The notes beneath the pieces were generated by a model, which worked only from the letters and a program-made list of their open reading frames with translations, did not search any database and was not told the DNA's origin. A stretch of DNA of 46,750 nucleotides, taken from the NCBI GenBank assembly GCA_028875345.1, contig JAPPEG010000346.1, positions 1 to 46,750 of the forward strand, given 5' to 3'. Positions 30,455-39,104 of the stretch are shown piece by piece. The stretch's first letter is position 1. The number at the start of each line of letters is the position of its first letter. The position numbers and the translations under genes are program-made. The stretch comes from Gemmatimonadota bacterium (lineage in GTDB: Bacteria; Latescibacterota; UBA2968; UBA8231).

Positions 30455-31483
30455 TTAGGTGCGGTAGTGTTGGTAGTCAATGTCGAGATGTTCTAGCTTT
30501 GCGTACAGGCTCTTGCGCGACAGGCCCACGTCTTCGGCTACTTGCGAAATTACCCCGCGGTGTCGGTGCAGAGCCTCGCAGAGGAAGTGCCGCTCAAACG
30601 AGTTCCGCGCTTCCTTGAAATCGCGCTGGCTTAGATCGGGCTCTTCTTCGTCCTGCCAGTGGACGATCTCTTCGGGCACGTCTTCTTCCCGCAATAAGCT
30701 GTCGCTTGCGAGAATGACCATGCGCTCAAGCGCGTTTTCCAACTGCCGCACATTGCCCGGCCATGGATAGGCCAAGAAGTGGTTTAAGGCCGCGGCGTCG
30801 AGCCCGCGAATTTTGCACCTGTTTTGCGCCGCCAATCGGCGGATAAAGTGCTCAATTAGTAGGGGAATGTCTCCCTTGCGCTGGCGCAGCGGCGGCAGCT
30901 TGAGTGGTACGACGTTGAGCCGGTAGAAGAGATCTTCGCGGAAGGTTCCTTTGCGGACCTCTTCCCGCAAATCGACGTTGGTGGCGGCGATGACCCGCAC
31001 ATCTACCCGCAAGGTCTCAGCACCTCCGACGCGTTCGAACTCGCGTTCTTGCAGGACGCGCAACAGGCGCAGTTGCACGCGCATATCCGCTGCGCCAATC
31101 TCGTCGAGAAACAAGGTCCCGCGATCGGCTAGTTCAAAGCGACCTAAGTGCTGACGGACCGCACCAGTAAAGGCTCCTTTCTCATGCCCGAACAGCTCAC
31201 TCTCCAATACGCCTTCGGGCAGTGAGGCGCAGTTGAGCCGCACAAACGAGGCTCTGCGCCTTGGGCTGCGCCCGTGCAAACGCCTCGCCAACACTTCTTT
31301 GCCCGTGCCGCTTTCTCCGGTGAGGAGCACGGTCGCTGGGGACTCAGCGACCCGGTCGGCTTGGGCTAGCAGGCGGCGGACTTGGGCGTTTTGGGTGATA
31401 AATTCGGGATGGTCAGCACAGCGGGGGGAGGACGCGCCCACTCGCGTAGCCGCGTCCGAGTTCGCAGACGTACAAGAATACAC
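30455..31483 (-). CDS. Sigma-54-dependent activator, receiver-less, Fis-type HTH
   Basis: An AAA+ enhancer-binding protein that remodels sigma-54 RNA polymerase. With GTG at 31483 as start, Walker A GESGTGKE is at 56-63, the sigma-54-contacting GAFTGA at 103-108 and Walker B LDE near 127. The arginine-finger region NVVPLKLPPLRQRKGDIP is present, and a Fis-type HTH ends the chain (VSQVAEDVGLSRKSLYAKLEHL). Only about 25 residues precede the AAA+ domain, so there is no receiver, GAF or PAS domain and the ATPase may be constitutive or controlled in trans. GTG is chosen because GGAAGG lies six bases upstream; the longer frame adds an implausible hydrophobic leader. A consensus-like sigma-70 promoter is just upstream. 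Confidence 0.93.
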   Translation of the reverse strand: MYSCTSANSDAATRVGASSPRCADHPEFITQNAQVRRLLAQADRVAESPATVLLTGESGTGKEVLARRLHGRSPRRRASFVRLNCASLPEGVLESELFGHEKGAFTGAVRQHLGRFELADRGTLFLDEIGAADMRVQLRLLRVLQEREFERVGGAETLRVDVRVIAATNVDLREEVRKGTFREDLFYRLNVVPLKLPPLRQRKGDIPLLIEHFIRRLAAQNRCKIRGLDAAALNHFLAYPWPGNVRQLENALERMVILASDSLLREEDVPEEIVHWQDEEEPDLSQRDFKEARNSFERHFLCEALHRHRGVISQVAEDVGLSRKSLYAKLEHLDIDYQHYRT

Positions 31484-31527
31484 AAACAACCTTCCTTTCT
31501 TTTTGGATATATAATGCAAAAGTGAAT

Positions 31528-31555
31528 ATAATATGCTGATGCAAACGATTGTCAA
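31528..31555 (-). promoter_or_regulatory. Sigma-70-type promoter of the sigma-54 activator gene
   Basis: Minus-strand TTGACA (31550-31555), 16-base spacer, TATTAT (31528-31533). The -35 is perfect and the -10 matches five of six. It lies between parA and the activator, so the activator can be transcribed independently of parA. Confidence 0.65.
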
Positions 31556-31586
31556 GAACAATCAATGTAGAAATGTAGATGGGGGA

Positions 31587-32363
31587 TTAGGCCAAGACAG
31601 AGGGCCTATCGGCACAGATTTCGGAAACTAAGCTGCTGTAGTTGCTAGAGCCTCTCGATTCTGCGTCGTAGAGCGCGACGGGCTGGCTAAAACCCGGGGC
31701 CTCGGCCAAGCTAATGTTGCGGCTGATGATCGTCTGATAGACCTTGTCGCCGAAGTGGTTGCGAACTTCTTGGGCCACGTGGCGACAAAGCTGCAAGCGA
31801 TTGTCGTATAGAGTAAGTAAGACGCCCTCGATTTCGAGATTGGGATTGAGGTAGCGCCGCACCACGCGGATGGTATCGTTGAGTTTGCTGACGCCTTCTA
31901 AGGCATAGTATTCACACTGCACCGGAATGAGCACGGAATCGGCCGCGCTCAGTGCGTTGATTGTCAGCAAGCCTAGGGAAGGCGGACAATCAATGAGTAT
32001 AAATTCGTACTGTCGTTTTATCGGATCCAGAGCTTCGGCCAGCCGCTTGTCGCGCCCAACCATCGCGGCCATCTCCACTTCGGCACCTGCGAGGCGGACG
32101 TGCCCGGGCACTACGAAGAGGTCCTTTATATAAGTGGGAAAGGTCGCCGAGGAGGCGCTGAGCTGGCCTATCAAGACCTCGTAGGTCGAGGCATAGTCGC
32201 TACCGAGCTCGGCGTCGCAACTACTAGTGGCATTGGCCTGCGGATCTAAGTCGATGAGTAGGGTTCGATAGCCGAAAATGGCTAGACCGGCGGCAAGGTT
32301 GACAGCCGTAGTGGTCTTGCCCACCCCGCCTTTTTGATTGGCGATAGCGATGATTTTGCCCAT
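31587..32363 (-). CDS. ParA/Soj-family ATPase
   Basis: A 258-residue P-loop ATPase of chromosome or plasmid partition. The deviant Walker A KGGVGKTTTAVNLA begins at residue 11 with the signature first Lys; LIDLDPQANATS is the Walker A' region and ILIDCPPSLGLLT the Walker B. SVLIPVQCEYYALEGVSKL is highly typical of Soj. ATG at 32363 gives the canonical MGKIIAIANQKGG start; the longer frame from 32384 adds seven residues. No parB follows; the downstream gene is the sigma-54 activator, so the usual parAB pair is broken. No parS-like TGTTTCACGTGAAACA was seen nearby. Confidence 0.93.
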   Translation of the reverse strand: MGKIIAIANQKGGVGKTTTAVNLAAGLAIFGYRTLLIDLDPQANATSSCDAELGSDYASTYEVLIGQLSASSATFPTYIKDLFVVPGHVRLAGAEVEMAAMVGRDKRLAEALDPIKRQYEFILIDCPPSLGLLTINALSAADSVLIPVQCEYYALEGVSKLNDTIRVVRRYLNPNLEIEGVLLTLYDNRLQLCRHVAQEVRNHFGDKVYQTIISRNISLAEAPGFSQPVALYDAESRGSSNYSSLVSEICADRPSVLA

Positions 32364-32753
32364 ACCGATATTTTGCCTCATCAAAGCCTACAAAAAGGCT
32401 CAATCAGCTAATCGGAGCGCACCCAAGCGCGATTCCGTGCTATTTAATGAGCAACAAATTAAAAGGGCCAACTGACTGCTCCCATAGCCAAAGGGAGCGT
32501 ATTCAGGGGAGTTATACAGAAGACCCTAATCACCGCCTCTAATTCAATATAATACGGCGCGACGGCGCGTCAAGGATTTGTTTCAATTTGGTTACATCTG
32601 GATATTAAATAATGCATAAGTATATATAAAATAATATGTTGTAAATTTATGACAAATGGGCTATAGCCCCTGTGCTACGCGGTTTTTGGGCCGGTGGTGA
32701 GTAGTTCCTTATTATTGTTTCTCTCATAATTAAAATCGCGGAAGCGAAAGACG
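32364..32753. other. AT-rich intergenic region between parA and mazG
   Basis: About 390 bases without a credible gene, markedly more AT-rich than the flanks. It contains a GCTCCC/GGGAGC hairpin (near 32478-32500), a run of TATATATAAAATAATATG (about 32620-32638), a single DnaA-box-like TTATACAGA near 32512 and the palindrome at 32658. It must hold the divergent promoters of parA and mazG; TTGTAA (32639) with TATAGC (32662) at 17 bases is a weak candidate for mazG. Confidence 0.5.
32658..32669. promoter_or_regulatory. Perfect 12-bp palindrome GGGCTATAGCCC, possible operator
   Basis: GGGCTATAGCCC reads the same on both strands and lies about 85 bases before mazG, overlapping a weak -10 candidate. 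A dimeric regulator could bind here; no regulator is identified. Confidence 0.35.
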
Positions 32754-33554
32754 ATGCAAAACGATTCCACCTTCTCAGAATTAGTTGCTATCATGGCGCG
32801 TCTGCGCGGCCCCGCTGGCTGCCCCTGGGACCGCCAGCAGACGCATGCCACGCTCAAGCCCTACCTGTTGGAGGAGACGTACGAGGCCCTTGAAGCCATT
32901 GACGCGGCAGACGACGCCGAGCTATGCAAGGAACTGGGCGATGTGTTGCTGCAAGTGGTGTTCCACGCCCAGATCGCGGCCGAGGAGGGCCGCTTCGACA
33001 TCGAGGCGGTCGGCCAAGCCATCGTCGATAAGCTGATTCGCCGCCACCCTCATGTCTTTGGCGATACGAGTGCGGACGAGGCCGACGAAGTCTTGCTCCG
33101 CTGGGAGCAGATCAAAAAGCAGGAGCGCCGAGAGCAAGGGGAAACTGCGCCCTCGTTGCTGGAGGGCATCCCCAAGCACCTACCCGCTCTGATGCGAGCC
33201 TATCGCATCCAAATGCGAGTTGCACAGCAGGGGTTTGATTGGGATGAGGTTGATGGCACACTCGACAAAGTCGAAGAGGAATTCGCCGAAGTGCGCAAGG
33301 CTTGGGAGACGGATGGGGCCGCGGCGGTTGAGGAGGAGTTTGGCGACTTGCTCTTCTCGTTGGTCAACGCCAGCCGATTCCTCAAAGTAGATCCCGAACA
33401 GGCCCTCAGACGTGCAGTCACCAAGTTCGAGCGCCGCTTCCGCGCCCTAGAGGATATCGTGCAGGCGCGGGACGAGGAAGTCGCCGCACTCTCGCTAGCG
33501 GCCCTAGACGAGATCTGGGACGAGGTGAAAGCGCGCGAAAGAGGCGAAGAATAA
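32754..33554 (+). CDS. mazG: Nucleoside triphosphate pyrophosphohydrolase MazG
   Basis: All-alpha NTP pyrophosphatase that hydrolyses (d)NTPs, including damaged ones, to NMP and pyrophosphate. The 266 residues hold two MazG domains. The first has RGPAGCPWDRQQTH, then the metal-binding EExxE at 40-44 (EETYE) and ExxD at 60-63 (ELGD), followed by RRHPHVFGD. The second domain (about 165-250) has EEEFAEVRKAW and EEEFGDLLFSLVN. GGAAG precedes the ATG. It lies ten bases before a membrane protein gene and probably shares its transcript. Confidence 0.95.
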   Translation: MQNDSTFSELVAIMARLRGPAGCPWDRQQTHATLKPYLLEETYEALEAIDAADDAELCKELGDVLLQVVFHAQIAAEEGRFDIEAVGQAIVDKLIRRHPHVFGDTSADEADEVLLRWEQIKKQERREQGETAPSLLEGIPKHLPALMRAYRIQMRVAQQGFDWDEVDGTLDKVEEEFAEVRKAWETDGAAAVEEEFGDLLFSLVNASRFLKVDPEQALRRAVTKFERRFRALEDIVQARDEEVAALSLAALDEIWDEVKARERGEE

Positions 33555-33563
33555 GCAAGCGAT

Positions 33564-34277
33564 ATGGAACTAGCGCTCGACAAGGTTCCCCTCCGCATTG
33601 ACGTGCTCTTTTTCGCCACGGTCTTGGGCGTTTTGGCGCTCTCCGTACTGGCCGTACGCGTCGCGGCCCAGCGGGTAGGGCAGGTTGCCGACCTGTGGAC
33701 GATGCGGGCGGCTATGGGAGCGATGTTCTGGTTGGTGGCAACCGGGCTAGCTGCGCGCTCGGGCGCACTGCACGGCTTTTCGCTATCCCTCTTCACGGCC
33801 TTGATGATCCTAACGGGCGGTGCGGCCTTTTCGCGGGTGGGGACCGTGCTGGTAGCTGCGGTCGGTCCGGTCGGGCTGATTGGCTTCCAGTTTTTCCGCG
33901 TGCCGGTCGCCCTGTTCTTACGAGGAATGTACCAGGCCGGGCAAGTGCCGGTGCAGGTGACGTACGAGGGACTCAATCTCGACATCTTCGCTGGCTTGAC
34001 TGCGCCGGCCATGGCTTGGCTGGTTTGGCGCGGCAAGGTGGGGTCCTACGCGATATGGACTTGGAATGTGCTTGGGTTGATGCTACTGGCCGAGGCAATT
34101 GTCATCGCGGTCCTCTCCATGCCGACGGAATTCCGCGTCTTCACCAACGAACCGCCTAGCACGTTCGCCACTTACGCGCCCTACGTCTGGCTGCCGACAG
34201 TCTTGGCACCAGCCGCCCTGTTTGGTCATTTGTTGGTATTGCGCTGGCTGTTGTCGAGTTGCTCTGGGTCGAGGTAA
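33564..34277 (+). CDS. Uncharacterised polytopic membrane protein
   Basis: I do not recognise a family. The 237 residues form about six hydrophobic segments (for example LFFATVLGVLALSVLAV, AAMGAMFWLVATGLAA, VLVAAVGPVGLIGFQFF, WNVLGLMLLAEAIVIAVL and WLPTVLAPAALFGHLLVL) with short loops, a hydrophobic four-to-seven-helix inner-membrane protein. The central RVPVALFLRGMYQAG loop is charged. It follows mazG by nine bases. Its last 52 bases overlap the convergent sulfatase gene, the largest coding overlap in the window. Confidence 0.7.
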   Translation: MELALDKVPLRIDVLFFATVLGVLALSVLAVRVAAQRVGQVADLWTMRAAMGAMFWLVATGLAARSGALHGFSLSLFTALMILTGGAAFSRVGTVLVAAVGPVGLIGFQFFRVPVALFLRGMYQAGQVPVQVTYEGLNLDIFAGLTAPAMAWLVWRGKVGSYAIWTWNVLGLMLLAEAIVIAVLSMPTEFRVFTNEPPSTFATYAPYVWLPTVLAPAALFGHLLVLRWLLSSCSGSR

Positions 34278-35758
34278 TCCATGGCCGGATCGAGTTTCCA
34301 GCGGCACTGGTCGGGGGGCTGTACGGTGCGGCCCCACGCGGCTAGGATGGACCGGTCGGCGCGGAGCGCGGCCATGCGCGCGGCGATCCAATCTGGGTCC
34401 CACCCGTCTAGAACTTCGGCTTTGAGCGCGGCCAGCGTTTCTTGATGCGCCGGATTGGCCGCTAGGTCGCAGCGCTCGCGCGGGTCGGCTTGGAGGTTAA
34501 AAAGCTGGCAGGGCTGGCCGTGGTAGTAGTTGAGCTTCCACGGCCCGCGCCGAATCATGCGCTGAAAAATGCCCACTTCAGGGAAGGGCCCGCCGGCCCC
34601 GGCCGCGTCTTGGCAGAACTCGGAGAAGGCGACGTCGTCCCACTTGGTGTTTTGGGGATCCGCGAGCAAGGGCAGTAGGCTGCGGCCCCGCGAGTTGGGC
34701 AGGGCTGGGCAGTCCAAGGCGTCGAGCATGGTCGCGTTGAGGTCGAGCGAAGAAGTCACCCGGTCGCAACGAGTGCCTGCGGGCAAGCGCCCGGGCCAAG
34801 CGAGTATGGCCGGCACCTTAACCGAGTCCTCGTAAAAGGTCTGCTTCCACCACAGCCCGTGTTCGCCGACCTGCTCGCCGTGGTCCGACGTGTAGAGGAT
34901 GAGGGTATTTTCCTCCAAGTCGTTTTCCCGCAGCGCGGCTATGATCTGGCCGATTAGCGCGTCCATGCGATGGACTAGCGCCCAATAGGCAGCGCGGGCG
35001 CGACGGGTCTCTTCCTCGCTGACTTCTTCGATCTCGCAGGCTTGGCGCCAGTGCTTGATGTGAGGGTGTAGGTGGTCGCCGAAGGGTTCGGGGGTTTGCG
35101 GCGGGGTGATGTTTTCATAGTAGTAGCGATAGTCTTGCAAGCGGGCGACAAAGGGCTGGTGCGGCAGCATGAAACCGACCGAGAGCGAAAACGGCTCAGC
35201 TACTTGGCCGGCACGCTTAGCGACGCCGAGGCGGTTGAGGTAGTCAACGGTCGCGGCGGTGACGTCTTCGTCGTGGACTTGGTAGGCGCTCTGGCCGTGG
35301 CCGGACAGGCGCAGACTGATGCGGCCCGGCCCGGCCGTGCCTGAGAGTTGGCCGTGATCGACGCCCTTGCCTCCGGGTTGGTTGGGGCCGTGATCGCCGA
35401 CGAGTCGCTCCGCGTACCCGTGCAGTTGGTCTGGCCCAACCGAGTGCATGCGGCCGATGAGAACGGGGTGGTAGCCGCCGGCACCCATGGCATGGGCGAA
35501 GGTGGGGATGCCGGAGTCGAGGATGTGGCTGTTGGTCCAGACTTGGTTGTCGCAGGGGTAGCGGCCCGAGAGCATGGACATCCGCGAGGGCACGCAAATC
35601 GGCGAGGGGCAATAGGTGTTGTCGAACACCACGCCGCGCTCGGCAAGGGCATCGAGGTGGGGGGTCTCGACTAAGGGATCGCCGTAGCAGCCAGCGACGT
35701 AGGGGCTGTGTTGGTCGGAGTGGATGTAGAGCAGGTTGGGGCGGGGTGATTGGCTCAT
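34226..35758 (-). CDS. Type I sulfatase (formylglycine-dependent arylsulfatase family)
   Basis: A 510-residue sulfatase that hydrolyses sulfate esters of polysaccharides, glycolipids or small molecules. The Cys converted to formylglycine is Cys55 in CVPSR, and the preceding LLYIHSDQH (Asp15) and later TSDHGEQVGEHG and WKQTFYEDS motifs complete the metal-binding site. No export signal is seen at the N-terminus, so a cytoplasmic role or a small-molecule substrate is possible; the anaerobic or FGE-type maturase is not in the window. AAGGA lies seven bases before the ATG. It overlaps the end of the convergent membrane protein gene. Confidence 0.93.
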   Translation of the reverse strand: MSQSPRPNLLYIHSDQHSPYVAGCYGDPLVETPHLDALAERGVVFDNTYCPSPICVPSRMSMLSGRYPCDNQVWTNSHILDSGIPTFAHAMGAGGYHPVLIGRMHSVGPDQLHGYAERLVGDHGPNQPGGKGVDHGQLSGTAGPGRISLRLSGHGQSAYQVHDEDVTAATVDYLNRLGVAKRAGQVAEPFSLSVGFMLPHQPFVARLQDYRYYYENITPPQTPEPFGDHLHPHIKHWRQACEIEEVSEEETRRARAAYWALVHRMDALIGQIIAALRENDLEENTLILYTSDHGEQVGEHGLWWKQTFYEDSVKVPAILAWPGRLPAGTRCDRVTSSLDLNATMLDALDCPALPNSRGRSLLPLLADPQNTKWDDVAFSEFCQDAAGAGGPFPEVGIFQRMIRRGPWKLNYYHGQPCQLFNLQADPRERCDLAANPAHQETLAALKAEVLDGWDPDWIAARMAALRADRSILAAWGRTVQPPDQCRWKLDPAMDYLDPEQLDNSQRNTNK

Positions 35759-35903
35759 AAAGGTCCTTGTCGGTTATATAGTGTGCGCGACAAAGTACGC
35801 GGCTGGTCGGGGTCGGGCAAGATGGAGCGGGGCCGATTTTTCTCGCGTTGCGGCCTTGTGTACGTTTTTTTCAACGGCGAACTGCAAGCGACGGAGATTG
35901 GGA

Positions 35904-36707
35904 ATGAAAACCAAGAAAACTGCCAAACCGGCAAAGATGAAGAGGAAGGACTACGAGCGCGAATTGACCAAGTTGCACCACGAATTGGTCACGTTGCAGC
36001 ACTGGATCAAGGACCAGGGGTTGCGGGTTGTGATCGTCTTTGAGGGACGCGACACGGCCGGCAAAGGCGGGACCATAAAGCGCATCACCGAGCCGCTCAA
36101 TCCGCGCGGCGCGCGCGTGGTGGCCTTGGGAACGCCGTCGGATCGCGAGCGCACCCAGTGGTACTTCCAGCGCTACGTAGCCCACCTGCCGGCCGCGGGC
36201 GAGATTGTGATCTTCGACCGCAGTTGGTACAACCGCAGCGGCGTCGAGCGGGTGATGGGCTTTTGCACCGAGGAGGAGTATTGGGAATTCCTCCACTCGT
36301 GCCCGGAGTTCGAGCGCATGCTAGTGCGCTCGGGGATCATCGTACTCAAGTACTGGCTCTCGGTGAGCGAGGAAGAGCAAGAAAGCCGCTTTCAAGAGCG
36401 CGCTCAGAATCCGCTCAAGCACTGGAAGCTCAGTGAGATAGATCTCAAGTCGCGGGATATGTGGGTCGAATACTCCAAGGCCAAAGACGAGGCGTTTTTC
36501 TACACGGACATTCCCGAAGCACCTTGGTACACGGTCGAGGCCGACGACAAGCGCCGAGCGCGTCTCAACTGCATTGCGCACATTCTCAGCCAACTGCCCT
36601 ACGAGGACGTGATGCCGAAAAAGATCAAGCTGCCGCCGCGCCCGCCGCACGGCGAATACCAGCGCCCGCCGCACAGCAAGTTGCACTTTGTCGATGAGAA
36701 GTACTGA
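35904..36707 (+). CDS. ppk2: Polyphosphate kinase 2 family protein
   Basis: Transfers phosphate between polyphosphate and nucleotides. A 267-residue single-domain protein; Walker A is EGRDTAGKGG (47-56), Walker B is FDRSWYNR with Asp105, and the lid module has basic residues (KRITEPLNPRGARVV). The one-domain architecture and length fit class I PPK2 (NDP to NTP), but nucleotide preference cannot be read from sequence alone. ATG at 35904 follows GGAGATTGGGA; the 56 extra codons in the longer frame are rich in Arg/Gly and not family-like. TIGR02206 membrane protein follows 43 bases later. Confidence 0.94.
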   Translation: MKTKKTAKPAKMKRKDYERELTKLHHELVTLQHWIKDQGLRVVIVFEGRDTAGKGGTIKRITEPLNPRGARVVALGTPSDRERTQWYFQRYVAHLPAAGEIVIFDRSWYNRSGVERVMGFCTEEEYWEFLHSCPEFERMLVRSGIIVLKYWLSVSEEEQESRFQERAQNPLKHWKLSEIDLKSRDMWVEYSKAKDEAFFYTDIPEAPWYTVEADDKRRARLNCIAHILSQLPYEDVMPKKIKLPPRPPHGEYQRPPHSKLHFVDEKY

Positions 36708-36750
36708 AAAGCGGTTTTGCAATCTGCTCGAGTGCAAGCGATGAGACACC

Positions 36751-37449
36751 ATGTCCAGTCAGTTCGAGTTTCTCGGCCTTTCCCACATCGCTGCGATGGG
36801 CGTGACGCTAGTCTTGCCGATCCTCTTGGCCATCGTCGTCAAGCGGCTCAATTCGGCAAAGGCGACTCAAGCCATCTGCGGCGCGTTCGCGGCCGTGCTT
36901 CTGCTCAACGAGATCCTGCCTTGGGGCCACCGCGTGGCGATGGTTGGGGCGTACGAGTTTGTGCGGTGGTACCTGCCGTTGCACGTCTGTAGCATTACCG
37001 TCTTCGCCGTTGCTGCCGCACTCATCTTCCGCTGGCAGACGGCGTATGAAATCGCTTACTTCTGGGGACTCGCCGGCGCAACCAATGCCGTCGTCACGCC
37101 GCCGCTCTTGGTTGATTATCCAGCGTATCGCTTCTTTCAATATTTCATCGCGCACGGCGGCATCGTCGCTGGAGCGCTGTTCGCAACTTGGGGTCTCGGC
37201 ATGCGACCGACGGCCAAGTCCGTCATCCGCGTCTTTGTGCTGCTCAATCTCTTGGCCATTGTCGCGTTCGGCGTCAATTGGGCGCTGGGGAGCAACTACA
37301 TGTTTCTCAGTCGGCCGCCCATTACCCAATCGCCGTTTTTCTTTGCCCCGTGGCCGTGGTATATCCCAATTCTAGACGGCGTGGCGCTCGTTTTATTTTA
37401 CTTGCTATTCCTACCTTTTAAGATCGGGCTCAGGTCAGATAGCTCGTGA
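36751..37449 (+). CDS. TIGR02206-family (YwaF-like) membrane protein
   Basis: A 232-residue integral membrane protein with about seven helices. The SHIAAMGVTLVLPI start, WYLPLHVCSITVF, FWGLAGATNAVVTPPLL and YMFLSRPP...SPFFF..WPWYI motifs are typical of this family, whose function is unknown. It stands between ppk2 and a GT39-like gene on the same strand. Confidence 0.88.
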   Translation: MSSQFEFLGLSHIAAMGVTLVLPILLAIVVKRLNSAKATQAICGAFAAVLLLNEILPWGHRVAMVGAYEFVRWYLPLHVCSITVFAVAAALIFRWQTAYEIAYFWGLAGATNAVVTPPLLVDYPAYRFFQYFIAHGGIVAGALFATWGLGMRPTAKSVIRVFVLLNLLAIVAFGVNWALGSNYMFLSRPPITQSPFFFAPWPWYIPILDGVALVLFYLLFLPFKIGLRSDSS

Positions 37450-37459
37450 GTTTTTACCT

Positions 37460-39085
37460 ATGAAAGCACCCCGCAAAAAAAAAGAGGCTGCGTCGCAAAA
37501 GTCCGAGTCTCAGGTTCCCAAAGCGGATCTAGGCAGGCGCGTAGTCGGGTTATTAGAAACGCCACAGGCCCCCTTCTTTATTATCGCGGCAACCTTCCTC
37601 CTAGGGATATGGACCTTTGATGCCAAACTATCCCTCAGCGGCGACAACGCCGAGTTCATCACGCTGGCGCGCAGTCTAGCTCAAGGCGAGGGGCTTTCGC
37701 ACATCAACTCGCCCGACTCCAAGCCAGCGACCAAGTACCCTTTTGGCTTTCCCCTGTTGCTGGCTCCTTTGGCGTGGGCCTTTCCCGGCGAGTGGGTGTC
37801 GATGAAGGCTTGGGTACTGGTGCTCTTCGCATTGGGGATGGGGGTTCTTTACCAATTGGCCAAGGAGCGGGTGGGCGTTTTGCCCGGCCTAGCGGTGGTG
37901 GTGTTGAGCGTCGTGCTCGGCAAGAGCTATTTGACGCACGGGCCGACCGGCGCAGACTACGGCCCGCTGCTGCTGCACTACGCACACCAAGTCATGTCCG
38001 AAGTGCCCTATCTGACCTTTTCACTTTTGGCACTGTGGCTCGTCGAACGGGGCGTCGGGCGCGAGGGCCTCAAGGGCAACTGGTGGCTCGTCGGCGGATT
38101 CGCCTGCACCATTTGGGCGTACTATATCCGCACGGTTGGGATCGCACTCGTAGCGGCTGTGGTGGTCTATCTATTGCTCCGACGCGATTTTCGGCGCTGT
38201 TTGTTCTTTGGCGGCGCGGCGTTTGTCTGTTGGCTGCCGTGGACATTGCGCAACCAAGCAGTTGGGGGCGGCAGCGTCTATATCAAGCAGCTCTTCATGG
38301 TCAATCCCTACCACCCAGAGCGAGGCCTGCTCGACGTAGGTGGCTTCGTCGAGCGCTTTATCGGCCATGCACATCGCTATCTGACGGGGGAATTGCCCAA
38401 TACGCTAGTGCCTTTTTTTAACGACACTGAGACGATTTTCCACCCCGCGCCTTTGTTGCTAATCGCGCTCGCTGTTGCGGTGACAGTACTCTGCATCAAG
38501 CGCGGCGAACACCTGCTGCTCCTACTCTACGCAGCCTTCTTCATGGGGATCGTGTTGCTTTGGCCTTGGCCGGGAGACCGCTTTCTAGTGCCTATCGTGC
38601 CGGTGCTCGTCTTGTTGGGAGTCTGGGCCGTTTTGCAAATTCGCGACAGACTGGCCGGGGGCCAGGTGGGCAGGTTCGTGGTATGGGGCTGTTTTCTGGT
38701 ATGCGTCATCGGCCAGATTGGCGGTGTCAAACGCCTAGCCGATTACGCGGCCGCTGACTATCCCTCGCCTTGGCTCCGCTACTACCAAGCCGGTCAATGG
38801 CTCAAAGCCAACGCGCCGGAAGACGCCATCGTACTGTGCCGCAAGGGGTACTGGATGTACATCGTCTCGGGCTGGCGCTGCGTCGGCTTCCCCTTTGACG
38901 AGCCGGCAAAAGTGCTGGCCCACATGGAGCGCGAAAAGGTAGATTACGTGGTGTTGGAAAGCCTCGGTTTTCCCCAGACTGGACAATACCTGTATCCGGC
39001 CATCAAGGAGTACGAGAGCCGCTTCCAAGTGGTATGGCACGACCCGGTGGTGCCGACGTTTGTGCTGCGTTTTCTCCGGCTTTAG
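37460..39085 (+). CDS. GT39/ArnT-like membrane glycosyltransferase
   Basis: A 541-residue protein with a basic cytoplasmic N-terminus (KKKE) and about eleven transmembrane helices. The first periplasmic loop carries the acidic motif SGDNAEF, the position where GT-C enzymes use an Asp/Glu to bind metal and the lipid-linked sugar. A soluble C-terminal segment (from about 430: ASDYPSPWLRYY and QWLKANAPEDAIVLCRK) resembles the C-terminal domain of this superfamily. It likely moves a sugar from a polyprenyl phosphate carrier onto lipid or protein outside the cytoplasm. A lipid-linked sugar could be made by the DPM1-like enzyme at 42586-43311. Confidence 0.75.
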   Translation: MKAPRKKKEAASQKSESQVPKADLGRRVVGLLETPQAPFFIIAATFLLGIWTFDAKLSLSGDNAEFITLARSLAQGEGLSHINSPDSKPATKYPFGFPLLLAPLAWAFPGEWVSMKAWVLVLFALGMGVLYQLAKERVGVLPGLAVVVLSVVLGKSYLTHGPTGADYGPLLLHYAHQVMSEVPYLTFSLLALWLVERGVGREGLKGNWWLVGGFACTIWAYYIRTVGIALVAAVVVYLLLRRDFRRCLFFGGAAFVCWLPWTLRNQAVGGGSVYIKQLFMVNPYHPERGLLDVGGFVERFIGHAHRYLTGELPNTLVPFFNDTETIFHPAPLLLIALAVAVTVLCIKRGEHLLLLLYAAFFMGIVLLWPWPGDRFLVPIVPVLVLLGVWAVLQIRDRLAGGQVGRFVVWGCFLVCVIGQIGGVKRLADYAAADYPSPWLRYYQAGQWLKANAPEDAIVLCRKGYWMYIVSGWRCVGFPFDEPAKVLAHMEREKVDYVVLESLGFPQTGQYLYPAIKEYESRFQVVWHDPVVPTFVLRFLRL

Positions 39086-39104
39086 AAACCAACAATGCAC
39101 AAAC

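Noticed and set aside
31484-31561. N-terminal extension of the sigma-54 activator (26 codons)
   Set aside because: Hydrophobic, AT-rich and it overlaps the promoter region; the GTG with GGAAGG is the better start.
32364-32753. Replication origin near parA
   Set aside because: Only one DnaA-box-like site, no parS, no dnaA/dnaN/gidA; AT-richness alone is not enough.
35736-35903. N-terminal extension of PPK2 (56 codons)
   Set aside because: Arg/Gly-rich, not family-like, and overlaps the sulfatase start; ATG at 35904 has a good ribosome site.
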